From: Chloroflexota bacterium
GTDB taxonomy: Bacteria > Chloroflexota > Limnocylindria > Limnocylindrales > CSP1-4
Length of the DNA: 41,139 nt
Direction of reading: 5' to 3'
Assembly (NCBI GenBank): GCA_025935925.1
Contig: JAICUI010000001.1
Span: 141,605 to 182,743, forward strand
This document shows, piece after piece, positions 1-8,109 of this stretch; position 1 is the first letter of the stretch, and each line of letters starts with the position of its first letter. The notes under the pieces were generated by a model. It did not search any database. It worked only from the letters and a program-made list of their open reading frames with translations, and was not told the DNA's origin. The position numbers and the translations under genes are program-made.

Positions 1-2
1 TC

Positions 3-1130
3 AAGGCGCTGCCCAAGGACGTGCTCCACAACGCGGTCCGGCTGCTGACCGGGTCCGCGGCCGACTTCCTCGACGACTACTTCGAATCGGACATCGTCAA
101 GGGGTACCTCGCGAGCTCTTCGATCATCGGGACGAAGGTCGGGCCGCGCTCGCAGGGCTCGGGGCTCGTGCTGCTCTACCACCTGCTCGGCGAGCACGAC
201 GGCGTGATGGGCGCGTGGTCGTTCCACAAGGGCGGCAACGGCGGGTTCAGCCGCGTGCTGCAGCGGGCCGCGCAATCGTTCGGCGCCGAGGTACGGCTCG
301 AGGCGCCGGTCGCGAACGTCATCACGCGCGACGGACGGGCGGTCGGCGTGGCGCTCGAGGACGGCTCCGAGTACTACGCGTCGGTCGTCGTGTCCGCGCT
401 GGACCCCCGACGGACGTTCACGCAGCTCGTGGACCCGCGCGAGCTGCCCGCCGACCTCAACGACGCGATCCGTCGCTACCGGTTCCAGGGCACGTCGGCG
501 AAGGTCAACTTCGCGCTCGACGGCCTGCCGGTGTACCCGGCGCTCCGCGACCGGACCGATCACTACCGCGGCTTCACGAACATCGGGCCGTCGATCGACT
601 ACCTCGAGCACGCGTTCGACGAGGCCAAGTACGGCTGGTACAGCACGCGGCCGTACCTCGACTGCGCGATCCAGAGCACGATCGACCCCGACATGGCGCC
701 CCCCGGCAAGCACGTGATGTCGTGCTTCGTCCAGTGGGTGCCGTACCAGCTCCGGGAGAGCGACTGGACAGCGCAGCGCCAGGGGCTGGGCGACACCGTC
801 CAGGCGACGCTCGAGTCGTTCTTCCCGGGCTTCGGGAACCTCGTCCTCCAGCGCGAGGTCGTCACGCCGCTCGACATCGAGCAGAAGGCCGGCCTGACCG
901 AGGGCAACATCTTCCACGGCGAGTTCCTGGCCCCGCAGATGTTCTTCTTCCGGCCGGCGCCCGGCTGGAGCGACTACCGGACGCCGATCGGCGGCTACTA
1001 CCAGTGCGGGTCGGGGACGCACCCCGGCGGGTGCGTGTCGGGTGCCCCGGGCCGCCTCGCCGCCAGGGCGATCCTCAAGGATCGCGCCCGGGCGGGGGAT
1101 CGGGCCGGCGAGCTGGTCTCGTCGGGGTAG
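3..1130 (+). CDS. FAD-dependent oxidoreductase, CrtI/PYROXD2-like (5' truncated)
   Basis: The reading frame is open from base 3, so the N-terminal part, including the Rossmann GxGxxG FAD-binding motif, lies outside the window. About 375 C-terminal residues remain of a family usually near 520. The visible part has the features of phytoene desaturase-like/PYROXD2 oxidoreductases: a GAWSFHKGGNGGFSRVL segment, then a GAEVRLEAPVANVITRDGRAVGV segment where a product-binding strand returns to the FAD fold, then VVSALDPRRTF, and a C-terminal SGTHPGGCVSGAPGR segment that closes the FAD site. Members oxidise or isomerise polyene or other hydrophobic substrates; the substrate here cannot be read from sequence. 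A repeat-rich non-coding stretch follows the TAG stop. The family call is firm, the function open. Confidence 0.85.
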   Translation, partial: KALPKDVLHNAVRLLTGSAADFLDDYFESDIVKGYLASSSIIGTKVGPRSQGSGLVLLYHLLGEHDGVMGAWSFHKGGNGGFSRVLQRAAQSFGAEVRLEAPVANVITRDGRAVGVALEDGSEYYASVVVSALDPRRTFTQLVDPRELPADLNDAIRRYRFQGTSAKVNFALDGLPVYPALRDRTDHYRGFTNIGPSIDYLEHAFDEAKYGWYSTRPYLDCAIQSTIDPDMAPPGKHVMSCFVQWVPYQLRESDWTAQRQGLGDTVQATLESFFPGFGNLVLQREVVTPLDIEQKAGLTEGNIFHGEFLAPQMFFFRPAPGWSDYRTPIGGYYQCGSGTHPGGCVSGAPGRLAARAILKDRARAGDRAGELVSSG

Positions 1131-1876
1131 GGTCGGCGCCGCGGCGGCACGGCGGCGCTTCGGCACGGCGGCGCTTCGGCGCGTCGGCGCAGCGGCGCTT
1201 CGGCGGCGGCGCGTCAGCCCTTCGCCGCGTCGGCGCTTCGGCGCGTCAGCGCGGCGGCGCGGGGCCGCCGCCCGCGACCCTCAGTCGCTGAAACGGCTCA
1301 CGAACGGGCGTCGATCGTGTCCTCGAGACGTTTCCGCGACCCTCCGTCGTGATCGGGATCCGAACGACGTGGTTTGCCGGTTCGCGCCTCGCCTGCGGCC
1401 AGGATCAGCGACTTAGGGTCGCCGTCAGCGGATGTCCGAGCCAGGCTCCCGCCGCGTCCGGCCGCCGCACTGCGGGCGCGGTCAGGGCGGGCGGGCGCCT
1501 CGCCCACCGTCCCGCGGCCTCCTCACGTGAGGGCCGCGACCACGCCGCGACGCGGAGTCGCTGAAACGCCGCGCAAGGTGGCCACGACGGCTCGCTCGCC
1601 TCGCGTGCGCGACCGTCAGTCGTCATCGAGCCCGGCAGGGCGGCTGTTTCCGCCGTGCCAGCACGCCAAGGGCCCGGTTCAGCGACTCACGGTCGCGGGG
1701 CATCGATGTCTGTGCCCGGAGCGGGCGCGCCGATGCCGGTGCCGGTCGCGGCGATGCCGTTGCCCGGCGCGGGCGCGTCGATGCCGTCCCGGGCGCGTCG
1801 GTGCCGGTGCCGGTCGCGGCGATGCCGTTGCCCGGAGCGGGCGCGTCGATGCCGGTCGCGGGCGCGCCGTCCCCGG
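1131..1876. repeat. Repeat-rich non-coding stretch
   Basis: These 746 bases lie between the oxidoreductase and the converging glycosylase gene and hold no credible gene; the open frames have Arg/Ala/Pro-only composition. Four copies of GGCGCTTCGGC sit at about 1154-1240. The string AGTCGCTGAAACG occurs at 1283-1295 and 1556-1568, its inverse core CAGCGACT at 1406-1413, and TTCAGCGACT at 1678-1687. A 53-base direct repeat with one mismatch lies at 1734-1786 and 1802-1854. No rRNA, tRNA or CRISPR periodicity is visible. Confidence 0.6.
1734..1854. repeat. 53-base direct repeat (two copies, period 68)
   Basis: Copy 1 is 1734-1786 and copy 2 is 1802-1854. They differ at one base (C against A at repeat position 35). 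Each copy is itself built from GATGCCG/GGTGCCG units. The pair lies just beyond the glycosylase stop codon at 1877-1879. It could be a decayed coding repeat (one minus frame reads Ala/Thr/Gly-rich) or a slippage product; no function is apparent. Confidence 0.75.
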
Positions 1877-2584
1877 TCACGCGCCGGCCGCCGGTGCGCG
1901 TTCCGCGCGCCGTTCTGCCCGGACCGACAGGTAGTGGTGCCACAGCAGCCGCGCCGCGACCGCCCGGAGCGGCCGCCACGCGTCCGCGGCCGCGTCGAGC
2001 TCCGCGGGCGACGGGCGGCGCTCCAGGCCGCGGACCTCCGCGAGCGCCTGCGCGAGCGCGATGTCGTGCGCCGGCCAGGCGTCCGGCCGGCAGAGGACCA
2101 TCAGCCGGTAGATCGTCGCGGTCCACGGGCCGATGCCCGGCAGCGCGGTGAGCCGCCGGTCGACGTCCTCGTCGTCGGTCATGGGCAGCGCGTCGAGGTC
2201 CAGGTCGCCGCTCCCGACGGCCGTCGCCAACGCGCGCCCGTAGCGCGCCTTCTGGCGGCTGAAGCCGACGGCGAGCAGCGCCGCATCGTCGAGCGCGAGG
2301 AACGTGTCGGGCGTGAGCGTCCCCGTCGCCGCCTTCAACCGGTCGAACGCGGCCTTCGCGGACGCGAGCGACACCTGCTGCTCGAGGATGAGGTGGACGA
2401 GCGTCGGGAAGCCCGGATCGCGCGCCCACAGCGGCGGCGTCCCGAACCGCGCCGCGATAGACGCGAGCGCCGGATCCCGGCGGCCAAGTTCGGCGACGGC
2501 CGCCGGGAGGTCGGCCTCGGTCAGGGCAGGAGGAACGAGCCTCCGCGGAATCACATCGGCGGGAACGGGCGTCTCCACGGGCAC
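1877..2584 (-). CDS. DNA-3-methyladenine glycosylase II, AlkA-like (HhH-GPD)
   Basis: A 235-residue protein of the HhH-GPD base-excision glycosylase superfamily, closest in layout to AlkA. These enzymes flip out alkylated purines and cut the N-glycosidic bond, leaving an abasic site. The helix-hairpin-helix LPGIGPWTA lies at residues 148-156 and is followed at the expected distance by the catalytic aspartate, D174 in AHDIAL. The segment LVHLILEQQVSLASAKAAFDRL (about 62-83) is the usual HhH-GPD entry helix. There is no N-terminal Ada-like domain and no [4Fe-4S] cysteine cluster, which argues against Nth/MutY. The start is GTG at 2584; no in-frame ATG exists just upstream. It stands alone and ends in the repeat region. 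Confidence 0.87.
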   Translation of the reverse strand: MPVETPVPADVIPRRLVPPALTEADLPAAVAELGRRDPALASIAARFGTPPLWARDPGFPTLVHLILEQQVSLASAKAAFDRLKAATGTLTPDTFLALDDAALLAVGFSRQKARYGRALATAVGSGDLDLDALPMTDDEDVDRRLTALPGIGPWTATIYRLMVLCRPDAWPAHDIALAQALAEVRGLERRPSPAELDAAADAWRPLRAVAARLLWHHYLSVRAERRAERAPAAGA

Positions 2585-2725
2585 ATCATCGGGAACCCGT
2601 CATGTGCGGGTGCGGTTGCATCGGCCAGCTTCAGGCGCGCGGCTCGTCGAGCAGGCGGGTGGGAACCTGTCGCATGATCCGGGCGTCGACGCGTCAACCA
2701 GACACGCCCGCGATGGAACGCTTCG

Positions 2726-3166
2726 ATGCCCGCCCGCCTCGTCCTCGTCGCCTCGATCGCCATCCTCGCCTCGGCGTCGTCCGCGTGCGCCATCACCGGC
2801 AGCGTGACCGGGGGTCGCGCCTGGTCGCACGCGGCCGTCGCGGACGACGGGTCCAACGCCATCGTGAACGTCAGCGATCGGAGCGGCCGCGTCCGCGACG
2901 TCGCCTTCGATCCGGCCGACCCCGTCGCCGGCGGGGGCGTCGCGGCGGTCCCAGGGAAGCCGAACGAGCTCGACGTGCCCTGGACCGCCGGTGCGTGCGA
3001 CGTGACGACCGACATCGACATCGGCGCGGCTGGCGCCGGGCTGGCCGTGACGGTCACCATCGAGCGCGACGAGTCGAAGCCGTGCGACGCGATTGCCCTG
3101 CTGCGACGGCTTCGCCTCGAGCTCGATCAACCGCTCGCGCCCGGGCTCGTCGTCGTCCGTCAGTAG
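2726..3166 (+). CDS. Small exported protein, possible lipoprotein
   Basis: A 146-residue protein with a clear export signal: a hydrophobic segment at residues 4-19 followed by SSAC with Cys21. This could be a lipobox, but the -3 Ser is atypical, so plain secretion is also possible. The mature part has a D/S/V-rich beta-type composition with a further cysteine pair (about C91 and C116), and I recognise no family. No Shine-Dalgarno or -10-like box is obvious at the ATG. The next gene starts 20 bases after the stop but seems to have its own promoter box. Real gene likely; function unknown. Confidence 0.6.
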   Translation: MPARLVLVASIAILASASSACAITGSVTGGRAWSHAAVADDGSNAIVNVSDRSGRVRDVAFDPADPVAGGGVAAVPGKPNELDVPWTAGACDVTTDIDIGAAGAGLAVTVTIERDESKPCDAIALLRRLRLELDQPLAPGLVVVRQ

Positions 3167-3185
3167 CGGCCTACACTCGCCGGCG

Positions 3186-3773
3186 ATGCCCGTCGACGAC
3201 GCCCCGACCGAGCTGTTCGAGACGCGCGCGGCGTGGCGCGCCTGGCTCGCGGCGCATCACGCGACGGCGACGGGGGTGTGGCACATGAGCTGGCGACCCG
3301 CCACCGGTCGCCCGCGGGTCCCGTACGAGGACGCGGTCGAGGAGGCCCTCTGCTTCGGCTGGATCGACAGCACGGGCGGCAACATCGACGACGAGCGGAC
3401 GCGCCAGTACTACGCGCCGCGCAATCCGAGGAGCGGCTGGGCGCGGTCGAACAAGGAGCGGGTCGAGCGTCTCATCGCCGAGGGCCGGATGGCGCCGGCC
3501 GGGCTCGCCGCGATCGAACGGGCGAAGGAGAACGGTGCGTGGACGATGCTCGACGAGGTCGAGAACCTCATCGTCCCACCGGATCTGGACGAGGCCTTCC
3601 TCCGTCACCCCGGCTCGAGCGACCGCTGGACCGCGTTCCCCAGGTCCGTCCGCCGGATGCACCTCGAGTGGGTGGTGCAAGCCAGGCGGCCCGAGACGCG
3701 CGCACGGCGCGTCGAGGAGATCGCGTCCCGCGCGGCAATGAACGAGCGCGCGAACGAGCGGCCACGAGACTAG
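3186..3773 (+). CDS. YdeI/OmpD-associated family protein
   Basis: A 195-residue protein carrying the hallmark block of the YdeI/OmpD-associated family: ALCFGWIDSTGG, YYAPRNPRSGWARSN, then a helix with ERLIAEGRMAPAGL. The C-terminal half has the usual helical HLEWVVQARRPETRARRVEE segment. Members are cytosolic; some affect resistance to cationic peptides or bacteriocins, but the biochemical role is not known. The ATG at 3186 is preferred over an upstream in-frame start at 3093. The family homology begins right after it, and a -10-like TACACT lies at 3172-3177, eight bases upstream, with no Shine-Dalgarno. This suggests a leaderless mRNA. Confidence 0.85.
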   Translation: MPVDDAPTELFETRAAWRAWLAAHHATATGVWHMSWRPATGRPRVPYEDAVEEALCFGWIDSTGGNIDDERTRQYYAPRNPRSGWARSNKERVERLIAEGRMAPAGLAAIERAKENGAWTMLDEVENLIVPPDLDEAFLRHPGSSDRWTAFPRSVRRMHLEWVVQARRPETRARRVEEIASRAAMNERANERPRD

Positions 3774-3808
3774 CGCGCGCGTCGCCGCCGGGCGCAGCCG
3801 CCGCGCCG

Positions 3809-4243
3809 CTACGGGTCACAATCGCCCGGGCTCCCGGGGCCGGGTGCCGGCCCGAGCAGTGGCGGCCCCGACCACAGGTCGATCCGGCCACAGGACAGGT
3901 CCACGCGTGCGGCCGCGCCGCGGACGCCGTGCTCCTGGACGGTCACGTCACCTCCGTTCACGCGCAGGTGCACGAGCAGCCGGCCCGACGCCGTCTGGAC
4001 CTCGGCGTCCCATGGCAGTCCCGGCAGCTCGTTGGCCCCGAGCTCGGCGGCTTCGCCTGCCGCGATCGCCCGCACCGACGTCCCATTCACCAGGAGCGAG
4101 ACCGGGATCGTGGTCTCGTTGGAGACGTCGAGCTTCATGGCCTCGGCGGGCACGACCCCCGAGGCGCACGCCGCGAGCGTGACGGCGGCGATCGCGACCA
4201 TCGCCGCGACCGCCGGCCGCGCCGGGGGAGCCGACCCGAGCAC
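3809..4243 (-). CDS. Putative lipoprotein
   Basis: A 144-residue lipoprotein. Residues 10-25 form a hydrophobic signal ending in the lipobox LAAC, with Cys26 as the lipidated residue. The mature part reads like one small beta-sandwich domain (NETTIPVSLLVNGTSVRAIAAGEAAEL, LPWDAEVQTASGRLLVHLRV), with a lone cysteine pair near the C-terminus (about C119 and C142). No named family is recognised. The GTG start lies two bases after the stop of the upstream membrane-protein gene (4246-4716), so the two are probably co-transcribed and translationally coupled. Confidence 0.72.
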   Translation of the reverse strand: MLGSAPPARPAVAAMVAIAAVTLAACASGVVPAEAMKLDVSNETTIPVSLLVNGTSVRAIAAGEAAELGANELPGLPWDAEVQTASGRLLVHLRVNGGDVTVQEHGVRGAAARVDLSCGRIDLWSGPPLLGPAPGPGSPGDCDP

Positions 4244-4245
4244 GG

Positions 4246-4716
4246 CTAGGCCCCTGGCTTCAGCACCATGAGCCAGACGAGGATCACGAGGGCCGCGAAG
4301 CCGACGACGCCCAGAACCTCGGGCCGTCGCGACGTCGACAACGTGTGCGCGAGCGCCGCGTCGTCGAGCCTCGGCGTCTTCTCACTGCCCTCGAGCCCCT
4401 CACGCAGCGGGTAGTAGTAGCCCGCGCCGACGGCCCACATGACGACCAGTGCCACGATCAGGACGACGTACGACGCGATCACCCACGGGGCCGTCAGCCA
4501 GCCGACGTTCCAGGCCGCCCCCAGGCCGCCGACGATCAGCAGGATCAACCCGAGGTACATCGCCTGGGTCGCGCGGTTCGAGAGGCCGAGGAACGCTGCG
4601 ACCAATGCCCGGTTCGGCTCTCGCCGGATCCGGAACGCGACGAACATCGACACGCCGTGGCACATCACGAACACGATCAGGCCCAGCAGGTGCAGGACGA
4701 CGAGCCATTGGTACAC
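4246..4716 (-). CDS. Four-helix membrane protein (DUF2269-like)
   Basis: A 156-residue integral membrane protein with four hydrophobic helices at about residues 4-24, 50-70, 78-98 and 133-153. The first helix holds two histidines (VLHLLGLIVFVMCHGVSMF), as in small four-helix haem- or quinone-associated families. Its layout matches the second in-window protein at 11191-11646 (DUF2269-type), including the YxWLVxLH-like opening, the helix spacing and the final LMVLKP/LMVFKP. The start is GTG, preceded by the Shine-Dalgarno GGAGGT at 4722-4727. It is followed by a tightly coupled lipoprotein gene. Function unknown; DUF2269 assignment by resemblance. Confidence 0.7.
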   Translation of the reverse strand: MYQWLVVLHLLGLIVFVMCHGVSMFVAFRIRREPNRALVAAFLGLSNRATQAMYLGLILLIVGGLGAAWNVGWLTAPWVIASYVVLIVALVVMWAVGAGYYYPLREGLEGSEKTPRLDDAALAHTLSTSRRPEVLGVVGFAALVILVWLMVLKPGA

Positions 4717-4776
4717 GCGAGACCTCCGCGGCCAGCGGGGAACCCCCTCGACCGCTAGATGATCCCTGCTCGCGCA

Positions 4777-4814
4777 AGGGCCCGCGACCCGCGCCAGGGC
4801 CCGCGACCCGCGCC
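4777..4814. repeat. Perfect 19-base tandem duplication
   Basis: The 19-base unit AGGGCCCGCGACCCGCGCC occurs twice head to tail (4777-4795 and 4796-4814). It lies in the roughly 200-base gap between the membrane-protein gene start (4716) and the lipoprotein stop (4919). No function is apparent. Confidence 0.85.
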
Positions 4815-4918
4815 CGCGCTCCGGCCCGGGACATGGGAAGGCGCGGCGGCCCGTCGTCGCCGCCGCGCCCCATGGAGACGCGAGCCTCAGGCCCGGGACG
4901 GAGCCCCGGGGCCGCGGC

Positions 4919-5476
4919 TCAGTAGGTCGAGCCGGTCGAGGCCTGGATCGGCTTCCCGTCGGCGCCGATCACGTACCACTTGCTGTTGAGGCCCTCGCCG
5001 TTGGTATCGCCCGCGGCCTTGTCGCCGGCGAAGTAGTACAGCGGCATGCCGTAGAACGTGACCTGCTTCGCGCCCGTATCGGTCCGGGTGATCGACGCGA
5101 AGTCCTCGGCGTCGAGCCCGGTCCCGAGCGTCGGCGCCGCGTCGGACGTCAGGGCCGGCCAGCTGGCGAGGCACTGCCCCGAGCACGCCGACTTCCCGCT
5201 CGTCCCGTCGGGCGTGAAGATGTAGAGCGTCATGCCCTTGCTGTCGACGAGGATCTTGCCGAGCTTGGTGTCCGCGAGGCTGACGCCGGCGGCGCCACCT
5301 GCGGCGGGGGATCCAGCGGCGGTCGACGCCTCGGCGGACGGCGCCGTCGATGCCGCCTCGGTCGGGGCCGTCGTGGGGGCCGTGGTCGGCGCGGTCGTGG
5401 CGCCGCTGCCGGAGCTGCAGGCCGCGACGAGGACGGCGATGCCGAGGGCAGGGGCGGCGAGGAGCTTGGTTCGCAT
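4919..5476 (-). CDS. Secreted-repeat lipoprotein (PF03640, Lipoprotein_15)
   Basis: A 185-residue lipoprotein. The signal peptide ends in LVAAC with Cys20. A low-complexity tether follows, with TTAP repeated three times (about residues 27-38) and then Ala/Ser-rich sequence to about residue 64. The mature domain has the PF03640 signature: GKILVDSKGMTLYIFTPD, then the Cys pair in SACSGQCLASWPAL (C98, C102), and a second half with QVTFYGMPLYYFAGD. The family is widespread in Actinobacteria and Chloroflexi, is extracytoplasmic, and has no established function. ATG at 5476 is chosen because the signal peptide starts there and a GGAG Shine-Dalgarno sits at about 5484-5487; longer in-frame starts add non-signal sequence. 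Confidence 0.88.
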   Translation of the reverse strand: MRTKLLAAPALGIAVLVAACSSGSGATTAPTTAPTTAPTEAASTAPSAEASTAAGSPAAGGAAGVSLADTKLGKILVDSKGMTLYIFTPDGTSGKSACSGQCLASWPALTSDAAPTLGTGLDAEDFASITRTDTGAKQVTFYGMPLYYFAGDKAAGDTNGEGLNSKWYVIGADGKPIQASTGSTY

Positions 5477-5657
5477 GCAGGGTCTCCTGGTCCGTGCGGA
5501 TGAACAGAGACCCCTACGCGCCGGCGGCGGCCATCGGTTTTGATGCGCGATCTCGCCGCGGCCGGCGTACCCGAGGGTGTCGATTCCGGGCCATCCCGGT
5601 CGTCGTGGAGGTGAAGGCGGTGCCACGGACGGGCCGCCGCGGCCAGGAGGCACCGAG

Positions 5658-5993
5658 ATGGGCAACGAGGTCATCCACGTCGAGGTCGTGGGCAAGGACG
5701 CGGCGAAGCTGCAGTCGTTCTACCAGGACGTGCTGGGCTGGTCGCTCGACACGAACAACCCGGGCGGCTACGGCATGGCGCGCTGGGGCGACTTCACCGC
5801 CGGCATCGGGCCGAGCAACGACGGCGGTCCCGGCCACGTCACGTTCTACGTCCACGCCGACGACCCGCAGGGCGTGCTCGCGAAGGCCGAGGCGGCCGGC
5901 GGGCGGGTGATCATGCCGCTGACCGAGGTCGCGCCCGACACGAAGGTGGCGCTGTTCGCGGATCCCGAGGGCCACGTCGTCGGCCTGATGTAG
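5658..5993 (+). CDS. VOC/glyoxalase-fold protein
   Basis: A 111-residue single vicinal-oxygen-chelate module. The betaalphabetabetabeta pattern begins with VIHVEVVGKDAAKLQSFYQDVLGW. His7, His60 (GPGHVTFYVHADD) and Glu104 (FADPEGHVVGLM) are at the positions that usually bind a divalent metal. One module would need to dimerise to form a full site. The family includes glyoxalases, dioxygenases and antibiotic-binding proteins, and the substrate cannot be inferred. The ATG at 5658 has an ideal AGGAGG Shine-Dalgarno at 5645-5650. It converges on the phosphatase gene, with a strong hairpin between them. Confidence 0.85.
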   Translation: MGNEVIHVEVVGKDAAKLQSFYQDVLGWSLDTNNPGGYGMARWGDFTAGIGPSNDGGPGHVTFYVHADDPQGVLAKAEAAGGRVIMPLTEVAPDTKVALFADPEGHVVGLM

Positions 5994-6014
5994 GCGCCAC
6001 ACGATCCGCGGCCC

Positions 6015-6045
6015 GATCCGGCGTCCGGTCTACCGGCGCCGGATC
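6015..6045. terminator. Bidirectional hairpin terminator candidate
   Basis: GATCCGGCG (6015-6023) pairs perfectly with CGCCGGATC (6037-6045). Inside it, CCGGT (6025-6029) pairs with ACCGG (6032-6036), leaving one bulged T and a two-base loop. It lies between two converging stop codons (5993 and 6096). There is no U-tract on either strand. Confidence 0.55.
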
Positions 6046-6095
6046 ACCGCGTCCCTGCGGTCTCGCGGCCCCGGACGGCGCGAGGGTCGAAACCG

Positions 6096-7214
6096 TCAGC
6101 GGGACCGTCGACGACGTCCGACGGCGACGAGCGTGAGGTCGTCAGCCGGGTCGGCGGCTCCGCGGAACGTGTCGATCGCCCCGCGAACCGCCGTGACGAC
6201 CGCGTCCGCTCCGCCCCCGCGTGCCGCCTCGATCGCCGCCAGCAGCCGCGCGTCGCCGAAGCGCGAGCCGTCCCGGGCGACTGCGTCCGTTGCGCCGTCC
6301 GTGTAGAAGAGCAGCACGTCGCCCGGCGCGAGCGTGAGCTCCGTCTCGGGCGACGCCACCGTCGAGAACGCCCCGACGAGGACGCCTGCGTCACCGACCG
6401 GCGCGATCGGTCCGCCGGCTGCCGGGATCAGCAGCGGCGGCTCGTGGCCCGCGCTGGCGATCCGCAACCTGCCGGAAGCGGGCTGGAGCTGGGCGCACAG
6501 CAGGGTGATGAACAGGGTGCCCCGGCGCTCCTCCACGAGGACGCGGTTCGTCCGCTCGATCGCCTCCGCGGGACCGCGCGACGCCTCGATCGCCGTGTGC
6601 ATGACGGGGCGCGCGAATGCCATGAGGAGCGCCGCGTCGAGGCCCTTGCCGGTGACGTCCGCGATGACGATCGCGAGCGGATGGCCTCGGTGCCGCGTCC
6701 GGAACAGCTCGAAGAAGTCGCCGCCGATCTCGCGCGCCGGGGCGTAGTGGCTCGCGAGGTCGTAGCCGGCGACATCGGGTGCTTGCAGCGACACGATCCG
6801 GCGCTGCTGGAGCCGGCCCGTCGCGAGCTCGGCGGCGTCGATGCCGAGCGCGCTCGCCGCGTGCTCGGAGCGGTGGACGCCGAGCGCCTCCTCGGTTGCC
6901 GCGCGGGCGAGCGCCTCGGTGACGAGCTCGCCGATCGCGATGGCGAGCGCGTCGATCGCGGCCGGCAGCCCCGGGTCCAGCGCGCGCCCCGCGCCTGCGA
7001 CGAGCCGGGCGACGGCCGAGCCGCCGACGGTCACCAGCGCCTCGGCGGCGACCTCGTCCGCCCGATGATCTCCGGCGTCGCGGCCGGCGAGGAGCCGGCC
7101 GTCGAGGTCCACCAGGCGGACGCCTGCACCGCCATCCAACCGCGCCAGCGGCTCGAGGATCCGCTCGAGCCGCGCGCGGTCGACCGAGGCGATCGGCCCG
7201 CCGTCGACGGTCAC
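6096..7214 (-). CDS. PP2C-type phosphatase, SpoIIE/RsbU-like
   Basis: A protein of about 372 residues with a C-terminal PPM/SpoIIE phosphatase domain (about 145-368). Metal-binding motifs are intact: EIGGDFFEL (D166), IADVTGKG (D186), YTDGATDA (D306) and DDLTLV (D359). The first 130 residues include a GVRLVDLDGRLLAGRDAG segment, possibly a small sensory domain. By family knowledge it dephosphorylates the STAS antagonist encoded immediately upstream, freeing it to bind the anti-sigma kinase and release a sigma factor. The GTG at 7214 lies 13 bases after the antagonist stop; longer in-frame starts only run antisense-free through the neighbour in the wrong frame. It is the last gene of the hpd-hmgA-rsb block. 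Confidence 0.87.
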   Translation of the reverse strand: MTVDGGPIASVDRARLERILEPLARLDGGAGVRLVDLDGRLLAGRDAGDHRADEVAAEALVTVGGSAVARLVAGAGRALDPGLPAAIDALAIAIGELVTEALARAATEEALGVHRSEHAASALGIDAAELATGRLQQRRIVSLQAPDVAGYDLASHYAPAREIGGDFFELFRTRHRGHPLAIVIADVTGKGLDAALLMAFARPVMHTAIEASRGPAEAIERTNRVLVEERRGTLFITLLCAQLQPASGRLRIASAGHEPPLLIPAAGGPIAPVGDAGVLVGAFSTVASPETELTLAPGDVLLFYTDGATDAVARDGSRFGDARLLAAIEAARGGGADAVVTAVRGAIDTFRGAADPADDLTLVAVGRRRRSR

Positions 7215-7227
7215 GGCCGGGTGCCGC

Positions 7228-7647
7228 TCAGAACGAGGCGATCGCGGACGCCCGGTCCGGGTACGACGGCAGGAGCGGCCCGAGGCCCGTCCGGTCGAGC
7301 ACCTTGCGGACGCCGTCCTGCTCGCCCGCGAGGCGGAGGTTGGACTGGACGTTGCCGGCGTCGACCTCGTCGCGGATCGCACGCAGCGCCTCCCAGCCCT
7401 GCTCGAGATCCGGCGCGGCCTCGCCACGCATGATCCGCATGGCGGAGTGGACGGCGACCAGCCCGGAGCTCGACACGAACTCGAGCTTCGAGCAGTCGAG
7501 GACGAGCTTCCGGGCGCCGGCCTCGTAGGCCTGGCGGACGATGTCGATGACGCGCTCATACGTGGCGCCGTCGAGCTCGCCGTCGAGGGTCACGACCGTG
7601 ACCGGCGGGGGACCGTCGACCTGCTCGACCGTCGTTGCTAGCGCCAT
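7228..7647 (-). CDS. Anti-sigma factor antagonist (STAS domain), RsbV-like
   Basis: A 139-residue STAS-domain protein. The core reads KLVLDCSKLEFVSSSGLVAVHSA (residues 47-69). By alignment with SpoIIAA/RsbV the phosphorylatable serine is S60. When unphosphorylated, this family binds the anti-sigma kinase and frees the sigma factor. The protein is about 30 residues longer than typical RsbV, with a loop after the first helix (GEAAPDLEQGWEALRAI). Its ATG at 7647 lies four bases after the kinase stop, and the phosphatase follows 13 bases downstream, so all three partner-switching components are one transcription unit. Confidence 0.88.
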   Translation of the reverse strand: MALATTVEQVDGPPPVTVVTLDGELDGATYERVIDIVRQAYEAGARKLVLDCSKLEFVSSSGLVAVHSAMRIMRGEAAPDLEQGWEALRAIRDEVDAGNVQSNLRLAGEQDGVRKVLDRTGLGPLLPSYPDRASAIASF

Positions 7648-7651
7648 CGCC

Positions 7652-8089
7652 TCAGTCCTCCTGCGGGCGCTGGGCGAGCGTGCGCACCAGCGTGAGTATG
7701 TTGCCGCCCCCGTCCCGTGGTCGCCACCCGAGCCTGTCGGTCGCGAGGCGCATCAGGTGGACGCCCATCCCGTGCGGGCCGCGCACGAGCGCCGAGACGG
7801 CCATGTCGGGCTCCGCGTGCGTCCGCGGGTCGAAGGTCGGGGCCGCGTCCTCGATGGTGACGACGACGTCGGGTCCGTCGACCGCCACGGCGACCTCGAC
7901 CCAGCCCGGCCCGCCGCGATAGCCGTGGACGATCGTGTTGGTCGCCGCCTCGTCGACCGCCTGGCAGATGTCGTCGACACAGTCCTGCGAGGCGCCGGCG
8001 GCGCGCGTCGTCTCGCGCACCATCCGGCGGACGTCGGCGAGCCTGTCCAGCTCGGCAGGAATGCGCAGCCGGGCCTCGGTGGGCGTCAC
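7652..8089 (-). CDS. Anti-sigma kinase, RsbW/SpoIIAB-like (GHKL ATPase)
   Basis: A 145-residue HATPase_c protein of the RsbW/SpoIIAB class. The N-box is QAVDEAATNTIVHGY (43-57, with E47 and N51). The G1 box is DAAPTFDP (81-88) and the G2 box GPHGMGVHLMR (104-114). These kinases bind and inhibit a cognate sigma factor and phosphorylate the STAS antagonist, encoded here just downstream. The start is GTG at 8089, giving the canonical length; it lies 20 bases after the hmgA stop codon. No alternative sigma factor gene is in the window, so the target is unknown. Confidence 0.87.
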   Translation of the reverse strand: MTPTEARLRIPAELDRLADVRRMVRETTRAAGASQDCVDDICQAVDEAATNTIVHGYRGGPGWVEVAVAVDGPDVVVTIEDAAPTFDPRTHAEPDMAVSALVRGPHGMGVHLMRLATDRLGWRPRDGGGNILTLVRTLAQRPQED

Positions 8090-8109
8090 GGGGCGTCGAT
8101 CCTCCCGGA

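Noticed and set aside
1734-1854. Possible CRISPR-like array
   Set aside because: Only two copies, no regular spacers, and the repeat is itself made of GATGCCG units; no cas genes nearby.
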